A stretch of 33,204 nt of DNA from SZUA-1377 sp964622255 (GTDB lineage: Bacteria; Campylobacterota; Campylobacteria; Campylobacterales; QNZT01): contig CAZUPK010000024.1 in the NCBI GenBank assembly GCA_964622255.1, positions 1-33,204 on the forward strand, given 5' to 3'. Made by a program: the position numbers and the translations under genes. Each line of letters begins with the position of its first letter. Within the stretch, counting starts at the first letter, position 1. Of the stretch, positions 7,457 through 15,919 are shown in pieces. The notes beneath the pieces are model-generated. The model saw only the letters and a list, made by a program, of their open reading frames with translations. It did no database searches and had not been told where the DNA came from.

Positions 7457-8313
7457 AAAAAGTTTTAGTAACAGGTGGAGCAGGTTTTGTAGGAAGTCAT
7501 CTTTGTGAAAGGCTTTTAAAAAATGGATATGAAGTAACTTCGCTAGATAACTATTTTACAGGTAGTGAAAAAAATCACATAGATGGTGTAAGATATATAA
7601 AAGGTATGACAAAAGATATAGATAGACTTATAGATTTTCGACCAGATTTTATATATCATCTTGGAGAATATAGTAGGGTAGAGCAGAGTTTTGAGGATAT
7701 AAAACTTGTTTATGAATATAATAAAATAGGAACTTTTGCTATCTTAGAGTTTGTAAAAAAAACAGGAGCAAAACTTATATATGCAGGAAGTAGCACTAAA
7801 TTTGGAGATGGTGGACTTGGAAGAAGTCAAAGTCCTTATGCTTGGACAAAAGCATCAAATACTGAACTTGTTATAAACTATGGAAGTTGGTTTAATATTC
7901 CCTATGCAATAACTTACTTTTACAATGTTTATGGTCCAAGAGAGATAGAGAGTGGAAAGTATGCAACTTTGATAGCTCTTTTTAAAGACAGAATGAAAAA
8001 TGGTGAAGTTTTAACAGTGGTGAGTCCTGGAACTCAAAAGAGAAATTTTACTTATATAGATGATATTATCAATGGACTTGTTTTAGTCGGTGAAAATGGA
8101 TATGGTGATGAGTTTGGAATAGGAAGTGAAGAAGCTTTTACCATACTTGAAGTTGCACAAATGTTTGGTGGAAAGATACAGATGCTTCCACCTCGTGCCG
8201 GAAATAGGATGGTTGCAGATGTTATGACAGAGAAAACTAAAGCACTTGGTTGGAGTGCAAAAAAAAGTTTAAAAGAGTATATAGAAGAGTTAAGAAAGAA
8301 AGATTGGGAGTAG
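7453..8313 (+). CDS. NAD-dependent epimerase/dehydratase (extended SDR), nucleotide-sugar modifying
   Basis: The 286-residue protein is an extended short-chain dehydrogenase of the UDP-glucose 4-epimerase/WcaG type. It shows TGGAGFVGSH (NAD-binding GxxGxxG, about 7-16), YAGSSTKFG, the YxxxK pair in SPYAWTK, and FYNVYGPRE, which normally contacts the sugar nucleotide. It begins with TTG at 7453 preceded by AAGGAAGATAG and overlaps the GT32 stop in a TTGA junction, which implies translational coupling. It is somewhat short for the family. Which NDP-sugar it acts on is unknown; a 4-epimerase or 4,6-dehydratase step beside the rhamnose genes is likely. Confidence 0.85.
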   Translation: MKKVLVTGGAGFVGSHLCERLLKNGYEVTSLDNYFTGSEKNHIDGVRYIKGMTKDIDRLIDFRPDFIYHLGEYSRVEQSFEDIKLVYEYNKIGTFAILEFVKKTGAKLIYAGSSTKFGDGGLGRSQSPYAWTKASNTELVINYGSWFNIPYAITYFYNVYGPREIESGKYATLIALFKDRMKNGEVLTVVSPGTQKRNFTYIDDIINGLVLVGENGYGDEFGIGSEEAFTILEVAQMFGGKIQMLPPRAGNRMVADVMTEKTKALGWSAKKSLKEYIEELRKKDWE

Positions 8314-8316
8314 TTT

Positions 8317-9192
8317 ATGAAAGCAATTATATTAGCAGGTGGAAGTGGAACAAGACTATATCCTATAACAAAAGGGGTAAGTAAACAGCTAGTGCCTATA
8401 TATGATAAACCGATGATTTACTACCCACTTTCTGTTTTGATGTTGGCAGGGATAAGGGATATACTTATCATATCAACTTTAGATGATTTGCCAAATTTTC
8501 AAAAACTTTTAGGAGATGGTAGTAAGATAGGTATGAAGTTTAGTTATAAAGTTCAACCATCTCCTGATGGACTTGCACAAGCATTTATCCTTGGAGAGGA
8601 GTTTATAGAGGATGATGATGTTTGTCTTATTTTAGGAGATAATATTTTTTATGGAGATGGTTTAACAAGATTGTTGGCAAGTTCAGTTGTAAATACAAAA
8701 AATAATCTAGCAACAATTTTTGGATACTATGTAAAAGATCCTGAAAGATATGGAGTTGTAGAGTTTAATAATAATGGAAAAGTTATAAGTATAGAAGAAA
8801 AACCAGAAAATCCAAAGAGTAACTATGCAGTTGTTGGGCTATATTTTTATCCAAATGATGTTGTAAAAAAGGCGAAAACTATAAAGCCTAGCAAAAGAGG
8901 AGAATTGGAGATAACTGACCTAAATAAACTATACTTAGAAGAGGATAGATTGAAAGTTGAGCTTATGGGAAGGGGGTTTGCTTGGTTTGATACGGGAACT
9001 CATAAGAGTTTACTCGAAGCAAGTATGTTTATCCAAACTATAGAAAATAGGCAAAGTTTGAAAATAGCTTGTATAGAAGAGATAGCTTATGAGATGGGGT
9101 ATATAACAAAAGAGCAAGTTTTAAGGTTGGCAAGGCCACTATCTAAAAATCAATATGGTCAATACCTTTTAGAGATAGGAAGTAGGAGTTAG
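8317..9192 (+). CDS. rmlA: Glucose-1-phosphate thymidylyltransferase
   Basis: RmlA (RfbA) joins dTTP and glucose-1-phosphate to make dTDP-glucose, the first step to dTDP-L-rhamnose. The 291-residue protein shows the nucleotidyltransferase signature AGGSGTRLYP (7-16), SKQLVPIYDKPM (22-33), LGDNIFYG and FAWFDTGTH, all standard for the short RmlA class. ATG at 8317 follows the previous stop by three bases. Its last residues (EIGSRS) and stop codon TAG are encoded by heptanucleotide repeat units that run into rmlC, so the natural end may have been altered by the repeat. Confidence 0.96.
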   Translation: MKAIILAGGSGTRLYPITKGVSKQLVPIYDKPMIYYPLSVLMLAGIRDILIISTLDDLPNFQKLLGDGSKIGMKFSYKVQPSPDGLAQAFILGEEFIEDDDVCLILGDNIFYGDGLTRLLASSVVNTKNNLATIFGYYVKDPERYGVVEFNNNGKVISIEEKPENPKSNYAVVGLYFYPNDVVKKAKTIKPSKRGELEITDLNKLYLEEDRLKVELMGRGFAWFDTGTHKSLLEASMFIQTIENRQSLKIACIEEIAYEMGYITKEQVLRLARPLSKNQYGQYLLEIGSRS

Positions 9193-9196
9193 GAAG
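9176..9196. repeat. Heptanucleotide tandem repeat at the rmlA/rmlC junction
   Basis: Three 7-bp units TAGGAAG, TAGGAGT, TAGGAAG occupy 9176-9196 and run straight into TATG, whose ATG is the rmlC start (9198). The rmlA stop TAG (9190-9192) lies in the third unit, and the AGGA of the same unit serves as the rmlC ribosome-binding site. The unit is the same as at the hslU/era junction (19741-19775) in a different phase. Confidence 0.75.
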
Positions 9197-9197
9197 T

Positions 9198-9773
9198 ATG
9201 AATTTTTTAAGGATGGAAATAGAAGATATTGTTTTGATAGAGCCTAAAGTTCTTGGAGATGATAGAGGTTATTTTGTAGAGACTTTTAGAGCAGATAAGT
9301 TAGAAGAGTTTTTGGGATATAAGATAAACTTTTGTCAAGACAATGAATCAAAAAGTAAAAAGGGAGTTTTAAGAGGGCTTCACTATCAATTAGCCCCTTT
9401 TGCTCAAACAAAACTAGTTCGTGTGATAAAGGGTAGAGTTTTAGATGTCGCAGTAGATATAAGAAAAGGAAGTCCCACTTTTGGAAAACATGTAGCAGTT
9501 GAGTTAAGTGAGGAAAACAAGAGACAACTTTTGATTCCAAGGGGTTTTGCACATGGTTTTTTAGTTTTAGAGGATGATACAACATTTGCATATAAAGTTG
9601 ATAACTATTATTCCCCTCAGTCTGATAGGGGGATACTTTTTAGTGATGAGAGTTTAGGTATTGATTGGAAGTTATCTGATAAAGAGTTAATGCTTTCAGA
9701 TAAGGATAAAATTCAGCCAAAGCTAAATGATATTAAAGAACTTTTTGATTATGGTGTAAATTATTATGAGTAA
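9198..9773 (+). CDS. rmlC: dTDP-4-dehydrorhamnose 3,5-epimerase
   Basis: RmlC epimerises C3 and C5 of dTDP-4-keto-6-deoxyglucose, the third step of dTDP-L-rhamnose synthesis. The 191-residue cupin shows FCQDNESKSKKGVLRGLHYQ with the catalytic His, LVRVIKGRVLDVAVDIRKGSPTFGKH, and IPRGFAHGFLVLED, all hallmarks of the family. Length is typical. Its ribosome-binding site is supplied by the heptamer repeat at the end of rmlA. It overlaps rmlD by eight bases. Confidence 0.96.
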   Translation: MNFLRMEIEDIVLIEPKVLGDDRGYFVETFRADKLEEFLGYKINFCQDNESKSKKGVLRGLHYQLAPFAQTKLVRVIKGRVLDVAVDIRKGSPTFGKHVAVELSEENKRQLLIPRGFAHGFLVLEDDTTFAYKVDNYYSPQSDRGILFSDESLGIDWKLSDKELMLSDKDKIQPKLNDIKELFDYGVNYYE

Positions 9774-10623
9774 TATTTTAGTTACTGGTAGCAATGGACA
9801 ACTTGGTAGTGAGTTTAGATATCTAGATACAGATGATATTTTTTATTTTACAGATAAAAGTAGTTTGGATATAACTGATTTTAACAAAATAAAAGAGTTT
9901 TGTAAAAAAAATAGTATAACTCATATAATAAACTGTGCTTCATACACAGCAGTAGATAAAGCAGAAGAGGAAAAAGAGTTAGCAAAAAGAATAAATTTTG
10001 AAGCTGTAAAAAATCTAGCTTTGATATCAAAAGAGTTAGATGTATTTTTAATACACCTTTCAACTGACTATGTTTTTGATGGGAAAAGTAATACTCCATA
10101 TAGAGAGGATGATAAAACAAATCCTATCAATTTTTATGGATATACAAAACTTTTAGGTGAAGAAGCTATAAAAGAGGTAAATCCAAAAGCGCTGATAGTA
10201 AGAACTTCTTGGGTTTATGGAAAGTATGGTAATAACTTTGTAAAAAAGATACTAAAATTAGCACAAGAAAGAGATGAACTAAATGTAATATTTGATCAAA
10301 TAGGAACACCAACTTTTGCTAAGGATTTAGCAAAAACAATCTTAAAAATAATTCAACATTCAACATTTAACATTCAATATTCCGCAGTGATTTATCATTA
10401 TAGCAACGAGGGAGTTTGTAGTTGGTATGATTTTGCAAAAGAGATAGTAAAACTAAAAAAAATAAAATGTAAAATATATCCTATACATACAATAGAGTAT
10501 CCAACTTTGGCTAAAAGACCACATATAAGTTTGTTAGATAAGAGTAAAATCAAAGAAGAAGTTGATATAGTTATACCGTATTGGAAAGATTCTTTAGAGA
10601 AGTTTTTAAAGGAGATAAATTGA
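9766..10623 (+). CDS. rmlD: dTDP-4-dehydrorhamnose reductase, with an in-frame repeat insertion
   Basis: RmlD reduces dTDP-4-keto-rhamnose to dTDP-L-rhamnose. The 285-residue SDR shows GSNGQLGSEF near the N-terminus, HLSTDYVFDG, YGYTKLLGE (YxxxK) and VRTSWVYG. The segment IIQHSTFNIQYSAV, between the KTILK helix and YHYSNEG, is encoded by heptanucleotide repeats at 10351-10378. RmlD proteins normally have only a short loop there, so this is an added surface loop rather than a damaged enzyme. The stop TGA (10621-10623) overlaps the TTG start of rmlB. Confidence 0.95.
   Translation: MSNILVTGSNGQLGSEFRYLDTDDIFYFTDKSSLDITDFNKIKEFCKKNSITHIINCASYTAVDKAEEEKELAKRINFEAVKNLALISKELDVFLIHLSTDYVFDGKSNTPYREDDKTNPINFYGYTKLLGEEAIKEVNPKALIVRTSWVYGKYGNNFVKKILKLAQERDELNVIFDQIGTPTFAKDLAKTILKIIQHSTFNIQYSAVIYHYSNEGVCSWYDFAKEIVKLKKIKCKIYPIHTIEYPTLAKRPHISLLDKSKIKEEVDIVIPYWKDSLEKFLKEIN
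10351..10378. repeat. Heptanucleotide tandem repeat inside rmlD
   Basis: Four 7-bp units lie in a row: ATTCAAC, ATTCAAC, ATTTAAC, ATTCAAT, then a partial ATTC. Because 3 x 7 nt equals 7 codons, the array gives a 7-residue period in the protein (IQHSTFN, IQYS...). It keeps the reading frame and sits in a predicted loop. Confidence 0.8.
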
Positions 10624-11669
10624 AAAATATTTTAGTAACCGGTTGTGCAGGTTTTATAGGTAGTAACTTTGTGCCATACTTTTTAGATAAGTATTCGGAG
10701 TATAAGTTGATAAATCTCGACCTTCTTACTTATGCAGGAAACTTGGAAAATCTTAAAGAGGTAGAAAATCATCCAAGATATGAGTTTATAAAGGGAGATA
10801 TAGCCAATAGAGAGTTAGTTGAAGAGATATTTAAAAAGTATGATATAAGAGGTGTTATACACTTTGCTGCAGAAAGCCATGTAGATAACTCCATAAAAAA
10901 TCCGGAAGTCTTTATAAAAACAAATGTGAATGGAACCTATACTTTAGTGGATGTGGCAAAGAACTACTGGTTGCAAAAACCGTTTGAGTATAAAGAGGGT
11001 TATAAAGGTTGCCGTTTTCATCATATCTCAACAGATGAAGTTTATGGGAGTTTGAGTGATGACCCAAAAGAGCTTTTTACTGAAAAAACTCCTTATGCTC
11101 CAAACTCTCCATATAGTGCCAGTAAAGCAAGTAGCGATATGATAGTTAGGAGTTATCATCATACTTTTGGATTAAACACAGTTATAACAAACTGTTCAAA
11201 TAACTATGGACCAAAACAACATAATGAAAAACTCATACCTACTATTATAAGAAAAGCTTTAGCAGGTGAAAATATACCAATCTATGGAGATGGAAAAAAT
11301 ATAAGAGATTGGTTATATGTTTTAGATCACTGTAAAGGGATAGACTTAGCTTATCATAAAGGAAGTCCTGGTGAAACTTACAATATTGGTGGAAGAAATG
11401 AGAGAACAAATATCTATATAGCAAATAAAATTTGTGAAATTTTGGATGAGCTTTATCCTATTTCAAAAAATTCTCAATTCTCAATTTTCAATTCTCAATT
11501 AAAAAGTTATAAAGACCTTATAACTTTTGTAACTGATAGAGCAGGACACGATAGGCGATATGCCATAGATGCTACTAAAATAGAAAATGAACTTGGTTGG
11601 AGGGCTAATGAGAACTTTGATAGTGGGATAGTTAAGACTATTAAGTGGTATTTAGGAAAATTTCAATGA
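10620..11669 (+). CDS. rmlB: dTDP-glucose 4,6-dehydratase, with an in-frame repeat insertion
   Basis: RmlB converts dTDP-glucose to dTDP-4-keto-6-deoxyglucose. The 349-residue protein shows TGCAGFIGSNF at the N-terminus, HFAAESHVDNSI, HISTDEVYGSL with the catalytic T-D-E, YSASKAS (YxxxK), NNYGPKQ and DRAGHDRRYAID. An in-frame ATG upstream (10581) would add 13 residues. TTG at 10620 is preferred because it has GGAG at good spacing, lies at the usual first residue of the Rossmann strand, and forms a TTGA overlap like that at 7453. The loop ISKNSQFSIFNSQLK before SYKDL is encoded by heptamer repeats. The stop overlaps the next ATG (ATGA). Confidence 0.95.
   Translation: MKNILVTGCAGFIGSNFVPYFLDKYSEYKLINLDLLTYAGNLENLKEVENHPRYEFIKGDIANRELVEEIFKKYDIRGVIHFAAESHVDNSIKNPEVFIKTNVNGTYTLVDVAKNYWLQKPFEYKEGYKGCRFHHISTDEVYGSLSDDPKELFTEKTPYAPNSPYSASKASSDMIVRSYHHTFGLNTVITNCSNNYGPKQHNEKLIPTIIRKALAGENIPIYGDGKNIRDWLYVLDHCKGIDLAYHKGSPGETYNIGGRNERTNIYIANKICEILDELYPISKNSQFSIFNSQLKSYKDLITFVTDRAGHDRRYAIDATKIENELGWRANENFDSGIVKTIKWYLGKFQ
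11469..11496. repeat. Heptanucleotide tandem repeat inside rmlB
   Basis: Four 7-bp units AATTCTC, AATTCTC, AATTTTC, AATTCTC are followed by a partial AATT. They encode a NSQFSIF/NSQ heptad in a loop ahead of SYKDLITFV. As in rmlD, there are four units and the third carries a C-to-T change. Confidence 0.8.
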
Positions 11670-12871
11670 AACAATTTGATATAAAAAAGTATATTAATTA
11701 TTTTTTTATTGGGTATGCATTTTGTTTACCTATATCGAAAGCCGGAGTAAATTTTTTTGAAAGCTTGATATTTTTATTTTGGATTATTGGTGGAAATTGG
11801 AAAAGTCAATTTGAACTTTATAAAAAAAATAAGCTTCTAATAGGGATAATATCTTTTATATTATTTAGTATATTAACAATTTTTTTATTTAAGCCGAAAG
11901 ATTTTCAGTTTGCAATAGAGTATTTATTAAAATATAGACACTTTTTATTAATATTACCGATGTATTTTTATTTAAAAAGAGATAATATAAAAAAGATTTT
12001 TTCTGCATTTTTATCCGGTATGTTTATAAGTGAAGTGATATCTTACGGTATATATTTTCAATGGTGGAGTTTTAAAAATGTTTCTCCAAATGATCCTACC
12101 CCTTTTATGAGTCATACTGACTATAGTAGTTATTTAGCATTTACAAGCATTATTTTGTTGTTAAATGCTATTTTTGAAAAAAAATTGCATTATAGATTAA
12201 TTTATGCTGTATTTTTTTTATCTGTTATTTCTAATCTCTTTATTAATGGTGGTAGAACAGGACAAGTGATATTTGTAATAATAATTTCATTTACTTTTTT
12301 TGTTATTATAAAAAATAAATTTAAATCACTTTTGTATGCTCTTTTGATAATCTTAGGTTCATTTAGTATAGCATATAAATATAGTAGTGTATTTCATAAT
12401 AGGTTTGATTATCTTGCAAAAGATATATCTTATATGATTGAAAAAAAAGATTTTAATTATTCATTGGGGACAAGGGTTAGTTTATGGTTAATAGGACTAA
12501 AAAAAATAGAAAATAATTTATACCTAGGAACAGGTATTGGTAATGAGATGGGTGATATAAATAATGATAGTAAAAAAATTAATTTTAAATTGAGAGATCT
12601 TTCATATTATTCGGATCATCATAATACTTTTATTACCATAGCTGTTCAACAAGGGATTTTTGGTTTATTTATACTATTATTTATATTTTATTCCATTTTT
12701 AGTTTAAAATTTAATGATAAGAAATATTTTATTTTAAATAGAGCTTTTATTATTACATTTTTCTTATGGTCTATGGGCGGAATAACATTTCATACTATGA
12801 ATCCTATGGTATTTTTTACACTTTTTGGAGGGGCATTTAATAAAATATCAAAGTTAGAATTTGATGAATAA
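11666..12871 (+). CDS. O-antigen ligase/polymerase-like integral membrane protein
   Basis: This protein of about 401 residues is a polytopic inner-membrane protein of the O-antigen ligase (WaaL/Wzy) superfamily, which moves or polymerises undecaprenyl-linked glycans on the periplasmic face. About ten to twelve hydrophobic segments surround a larger extracytoplasmic loop (roughly 230-310). Family marks are NGGRTGQ near a transmembrane helix, LGTGIGN, and SDHHNTFITIAVQQGIFGL. ATG at 11666 overlaps the rmlB TGA (ATGA) and is preferred over an in-frame ATG at 11645. Ligase and polymerase cannot be separated by sequence alone. Codon use is more AT-rich than in the rml genes. Confidence 0.8.
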   Translation: MKQFDIKKYINYFFIGYAFCLPISKAGVNFFESLIFLFWIIGGNWKSQFELYKKNKLLIGIISFILFSILTIFLFKPKDFQFAIEYLLKYRHFLLILPMYFYLKRDNIKKIFSAFLSGMFISEVISYGIYFQWWSFKNVSPNDPTPFMSHTDYSSYLAFTSIILLLNAIFEKKLHYRLIYAVFFLSVISNLFINGGRTGQVIFVIIISFTFFVIIKNKFKSLLYALLIILGSFSIAYKYSSVFHNRFDYLAKDISYMIEKKDFNYSLGTRVSLWLIGLKKIENNLYLGTGIGNEMGDINNDSKKINFKLRDLSYYSDHHNTFITIAVQQGIFGLFILLFIFYSIFSLKFNDKKYFILNRAFIITFFLWSMGGITFHTMNPMVFFTLFGGAFNKISKLEFDE

Positions 12872-12904
12872 TTTGTCTATCTTCCATCTTTATGTGCGAA
12901 AGTT

Positions 12905-12930
12905 GAGATTATTATACGGTATCTCTTTTT
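12905..12930 (+). terminator. Possible terminator between the convergent polysaccharide units
   Basis: GAGAT (12905-12909) and ATCTC (12921-12925) form a short stem immediately followed by five T (12926-12930). It lies in the 69-base space between the plus-strand operon ending at 12871 and the minus-strand gene ending at 12941. The stem is only five pairs, so confidence is low. Confidence 0.3.
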
Positions 12931-12940
12931 ACCTTTTATT

Positions 12941-13771
12941 TTATTTTTGATTTTGTATTCCGTATTTGCATCTATATCTTTTATTTTGTTTATTTTCTTG
13001 AATTTTATCATCTATTTTTCTATTAAAATCACTATCTTTTCTTTTGTGATAGAGATGAAATTGATTTACCATAAATCGTCCGGATATTATCTTATATCCC
13101 AATCCCTCAAATCTCCACTCTAAGTCACTATCACCTCCATAAGCAGAGTTACCAAGTTCCTCATCAAAACCATTTATATCTAACATAGCATCTTTATACA
13201 TAGACATATTGCATCCTAAGAGTGCCAATTTCTTTTTTCTTAGTTTTAGTATTTTGTGTAAAAAGCTATTTGGTTTTATGTAAAATCCCTCTTCTGTGTG
13301 TCTTTCAAGAGAGTCATCTTTTATTTTTTTATATAATCTTATAAAATTTTTTTCAAGCCAATAGGGTGTTATCTCTTTTTCTCTTAGTTTTTGAGAAAAT
13401 TTTGGACCTAAATTTACTCTTCTTCCAGTTACTATACCGTTTTTATCCGATAGCAAGAGATGGTTTTGTATAAAAGTGCTGTATAAAGGACAGTCACCAT
13501 CTATAAATATAAGATACTCTCCATTTGATGCTCTTATAGCATTATTTTGGCTATGAGATTTTCTAACTCCTAGATCCTCTTGAGTGGTATGGATTATCTT
13601 AAAGTTATATATGTTTTTAGATTTTTGTATAAATTCTTTCATCTCTTTAGAATTTCCATCTTCTGCAACTATAACTTCAAAATTTTTATATGTTTGGTTT
13701 ATCAATGAATCAAAAATGCTCTTCAAAGCTTGAATATCTTTATACACAGCGATAATTAAACTAACTTTCAT
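12941..13771 (-). CDS. GT2-family glycosyltransferase
   Basis: This 276-residue GT-A fold enzyme has the opening strand VSLIIAVYKD, AEDGNS (36-41) for UDP-sugar binding, and the metal-binding DGD at 91-93. GCNMSMYKDAMLDINGFDE and GGDSDLEWRFEGLGYK (212-227) follow, the acceptor/catalytic block found in family 2 and 7C-like transferases. Histidines follow at QFHLYHK. There is no transmembrane segment. It overlaps the preceding minus-strand GT4 gene by 11 bases and is the last of three transferases in this operon. An LPS or polysaccharide substrate is inferred from context. Confidence 0.87.
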   Translation of the reverse strand: MKVSLIIAVYKDIQALKSIFDSLINQTYKNFEVIVAEDGNSKEMKEFIQKSKNIYNFKIIHTTQEDLGVRKSHSQNNAIRASNGEYLIFIDGDCPLYSTFIQNHLLLSDKNGIVTGRRVNLGPKFSQKLREKEITPYWLEKNFIRLYKKIKDDSLERHTEEGFYIKPNSFLHKILKLRKKKLALLGCNMSMYKDAMLDINGFDEELGNSAYGGDSDLEWRFEGLGYKIISGRFMVNQFHLYHKRKDSDFNRKIDDKIQENKQNKRYRCKYGIQNQK

Positions 13772-14843
13772 CTACTAAAACCTTATATAGTTTTTCTAAT
13801 TGTTTGTTATATTCAAACTTTTCTATAGCTTTTTTATATGCATTTTGAGATAGCTCTTTTAAAAAATTTTTATCGTGATAGAGTAGTGATATCTTCTTAG
13901 CTAAATCATCACTGCTTCTATCAAATAAAAGTCCATCTTTTTTATCATCTATGATTTCTTTTGGACCACCTCTATTTGTAGCTATGACAGGAACTTTTTG
14001 TATCATACTTTCAACGACTACAAGTCCAAAAGTTTCATTTTTAGTAGCTAAAACAGTAGTATTACACAACAAAAAGTGAGTAGGTGCTTCTTTTGTAAAA
14101 CCTGTAAAGATTATCTTATCTTCAATATTCAATCTTTTTACTAAATCTTTTAAACTTTTTAAATACCCTTTATTCATAGTATGACCTACTATGAGGGCCT
14201 TTATATTAAACTTATTTAGTTTTGATATAGCTTCTATGAGAACTCTTTGTCCTTTTGCCTCTTCTATCCTACCTATGATACCTACTACAAAATCATCTTG
14301 TGAAAGATTGTATTTTTTTTGTAATTTTTTTATCTTATTTTCATCTATCTTTACTTTTTTTACTCCCATATAGATATGCTCTATTTGAGGTCTTATATCA
14401 TTTGGTATATATTTTATAAGTTGTTTTTTTACCTCTTTTGTTACTGAGTGAATTATATTGATATTTTTATATAAAAATTTATGATAAAAATCACTTTTAA
14501 ATCTTGTTATATGCATATTTCTTGTTTGAACCACTTTTGGCTTTTTTTTGCTTAAAAGTTTTGCTAAAATGATTGTTGGCATATCTTTAGTCCAGTGAAA
14601 GTGAACTATATCTATACTATTTTTATCTATAACTTGAGCTAGTTTAAGTGCAGGAATAAAGGGGAAAAATTTATTTCTTTTAATTAAGATTTTATCTTTT
14701 AAATAATCATCTAACTTTTTATTTGGTGCAACTACTATTTTACAGTTAGTTTTAGTTTTAAAGTAATTATAGCAACTTACCATAAACAGTTCCAATCCAC
14801 CAAGATCTGGTGATAAACAAAGTTCTAATATTTTTTTAGCCAT
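13761..14843 (-). CDS. GT4-family glycosyltransferase (GT-B fold)
   Basis: The 360-residue protein has the two-domain GT-B layout. The N-terminal part has SPDLGGLELFMVS (11-23) and DIVHFHW; the C-terminal Rossmann domain has VVGIIGRIEEAKGQ (186-199). The EX7E motif is ETFGLVVVE (Glu270, Glu278), followed by PVIATNRGGPKEII. All are typical of GT4 transferases that retain anomeric configuration. It overlaps both neighbours by 8-11 bases and is therefore co-translated. The role in LPS outer core or O-chain assembly is inferred. Confidence 0.88.
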   Translation of the reverse strand: MAKKILELCLSPDLGGLELFMVSCYNYFKTKTNCKIVVAPNKKLDDYLKDKILIKRNKFFPFIPALKLAQVIDKNSIDIVHFHWTKDMPTIILAKLLSKKKPKVVQTRNMHITRFKSDFYHKFLYKNINIIHSVTKEVKKQLIKYIPNDIRPQIEHIYMGVKKVKIDENKIKKLQKKYNLSQDDFVVGIIGRIEEAKGQRVLIEAISKLNKFNIKALIVGHTMNKGYLKSLKDLVKRLNIEDKIIFTGFTKEAPTHFLLCNTTVLATKNETFGLVVVESMIQKVPVIATNRGGPKEIIDDKKDGLLFDRSSDDLAKKISLLYHDKNFLKELSQNAYKKAIEKFEYNKQLEKLYKVLVDES

Positions 14844-15861
14844 AGAGTTTATCCATAAGTTTTATACAAGTTTGATATACTTCATTAACATCAGGTGATG
14901 TATAATTTTCATTAAATACACACTCATTTTTTCCATCTCTTGGCCAATATCTAAAAGCTCCTGTTGCAAAGAAAATCCCAATCGTTGGGGTTTCTACTCC
15001 TATTGCCATATTTCTAATACCGGTATCGTTGGATATAACTAAAGAGCTATTTGCTAAAAATTGCATAGTATCATCTAGTTTCATAGGTGTTTGTAAAGTT
15101 ATATTTTTTTCATTTTCAAAACCTTGGTATATATTTAGAAATTTTTCATCATTATTTATACCTTGTAAAATAATATGTTGATATGTTGGATACTTTTTAT
15201 GCATTAATTTAATCAATTTGTTATATTTTTTTTCTTCCCAACATTTATTTTTTGTTGAAGCTCCAGCAAAATAAACTATTTGTTTTTGAACATTTTTAGG
15301 ATATTTTTCTTCATATCCAAAACTAAAAGGAAAGATAGCTTTAGAACCTAAAATATTAATCATATGTATTAAACTTTCAGCTTCATATACAAAATCACTT
15401 CTTAAAGTTGCTATATCATAAAACCATCTTCTAAAACTTCTATAAGAAAAGCCTATTTTTAGCTTTGCTTTTGAAAAAAAAGTTAATAAAAGTGTTAGTG
15501 AACTATCTGTTAGATCAAAAATCATATCTTGTGGCGGTAAAGTTTTTGCCTGTTTGATTCTTGATATAAGATTAGTTTTTTTAGATTTATTATTTGGATT
15601 ATCTTTATCCATTATATGTATATCATCTATTAAGTCTTTAGGAATTCCATACATTGCGGTTCTTAAAACACTAAGTGTTATTTTTGCATTTGGAAAAAAT
15701 TTTTTCAGTTCTATTAAAAATGGTCGCATAACCATAAAATCACCGATTGCAGCATGTCTTATAACAGTTATTTTTTTTATATCTATGGGATTTAAGTCTT
15801 TTAAAATTTCTCTAGCTTTTTTTGAAGCAAAAGCTGAACCTCTTCTAAAGTTTAATACCAC
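14836..15861 (-). CDS. GT9-family (heptosyltransferase-like) glycosyltransferase
   Basis: This 341-residue protein belongs to the ADP-heptose:LPS heptosyltransferase superfamily. Near the N-terminus it has ITVIRHAAIGDFMVMRPFL, corresponding to the family's R-x3-GD block. In the C-terminal half it has IVYFAGASTKNKCW followed by SLVISNDTGIRNMAIGVETPTIGIF (donor site). The first 20 residues (NFRRGSAFASKKAREIL) precede the fold and are poorly conserved. The GTG at 15861 follows AAAGGTG and is the only good start. It leads the minus-strand operon of three transferases. Heptose or another sugar cannot be resolved. Confidence 0.82.
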   Translation of the reverse strand: MVLNFRRGSAFASKKAREILKDLNPIDIKKITVIRHAAIGDFMVMRPFLIELKKFFPNAKITLSVLRTAMYGIPKDLIDDIHIMDKDNPNNKSKKTNLISRIKQAKTLPPQDMIFDLTDSSLTLLLTFFSKAKLKIGFSYRSFRRWFYDIATLRSDFVYEAESLIHMINILGSKAIFPFSFGYEEKYPKNVQKQIVYFAGASTKNKCWEEKKYNKLIKLMHKKYPTYQHIILQGINNDEKFLNIYQGFENEKNITLQTPMKLDDTMQFLANSSLVISNDTGIRNMAIGVETPTIGIFFATGAFRYWPRDGKNECVFNENYTSPDVNEVYQTCIKLMDKLYG

Positions 15862-15919
15862 TTTAACACCTTTTTATATACAATAGATAGATAATATTAT
15901 ACTGATTTACAGGTAAGAT

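Noticed and set aside
10581..10619. Upstream ATG start for rmlB adding MERFFREVFKGDK
   Set aside because: This stretch overlaps rmlD by 43 bases, lacks an SD and precedes the conserved first beta strand. TTG at 10620 has GGAG and fits the family start.
12872..12940. Search for a tRNA or small RNA in the convergent gap and in other intergenic regions
   Set aside because: No cloverleaf, GTTCRAAT-type T-loop or other RNA-gene signature was found in any gap of the window.
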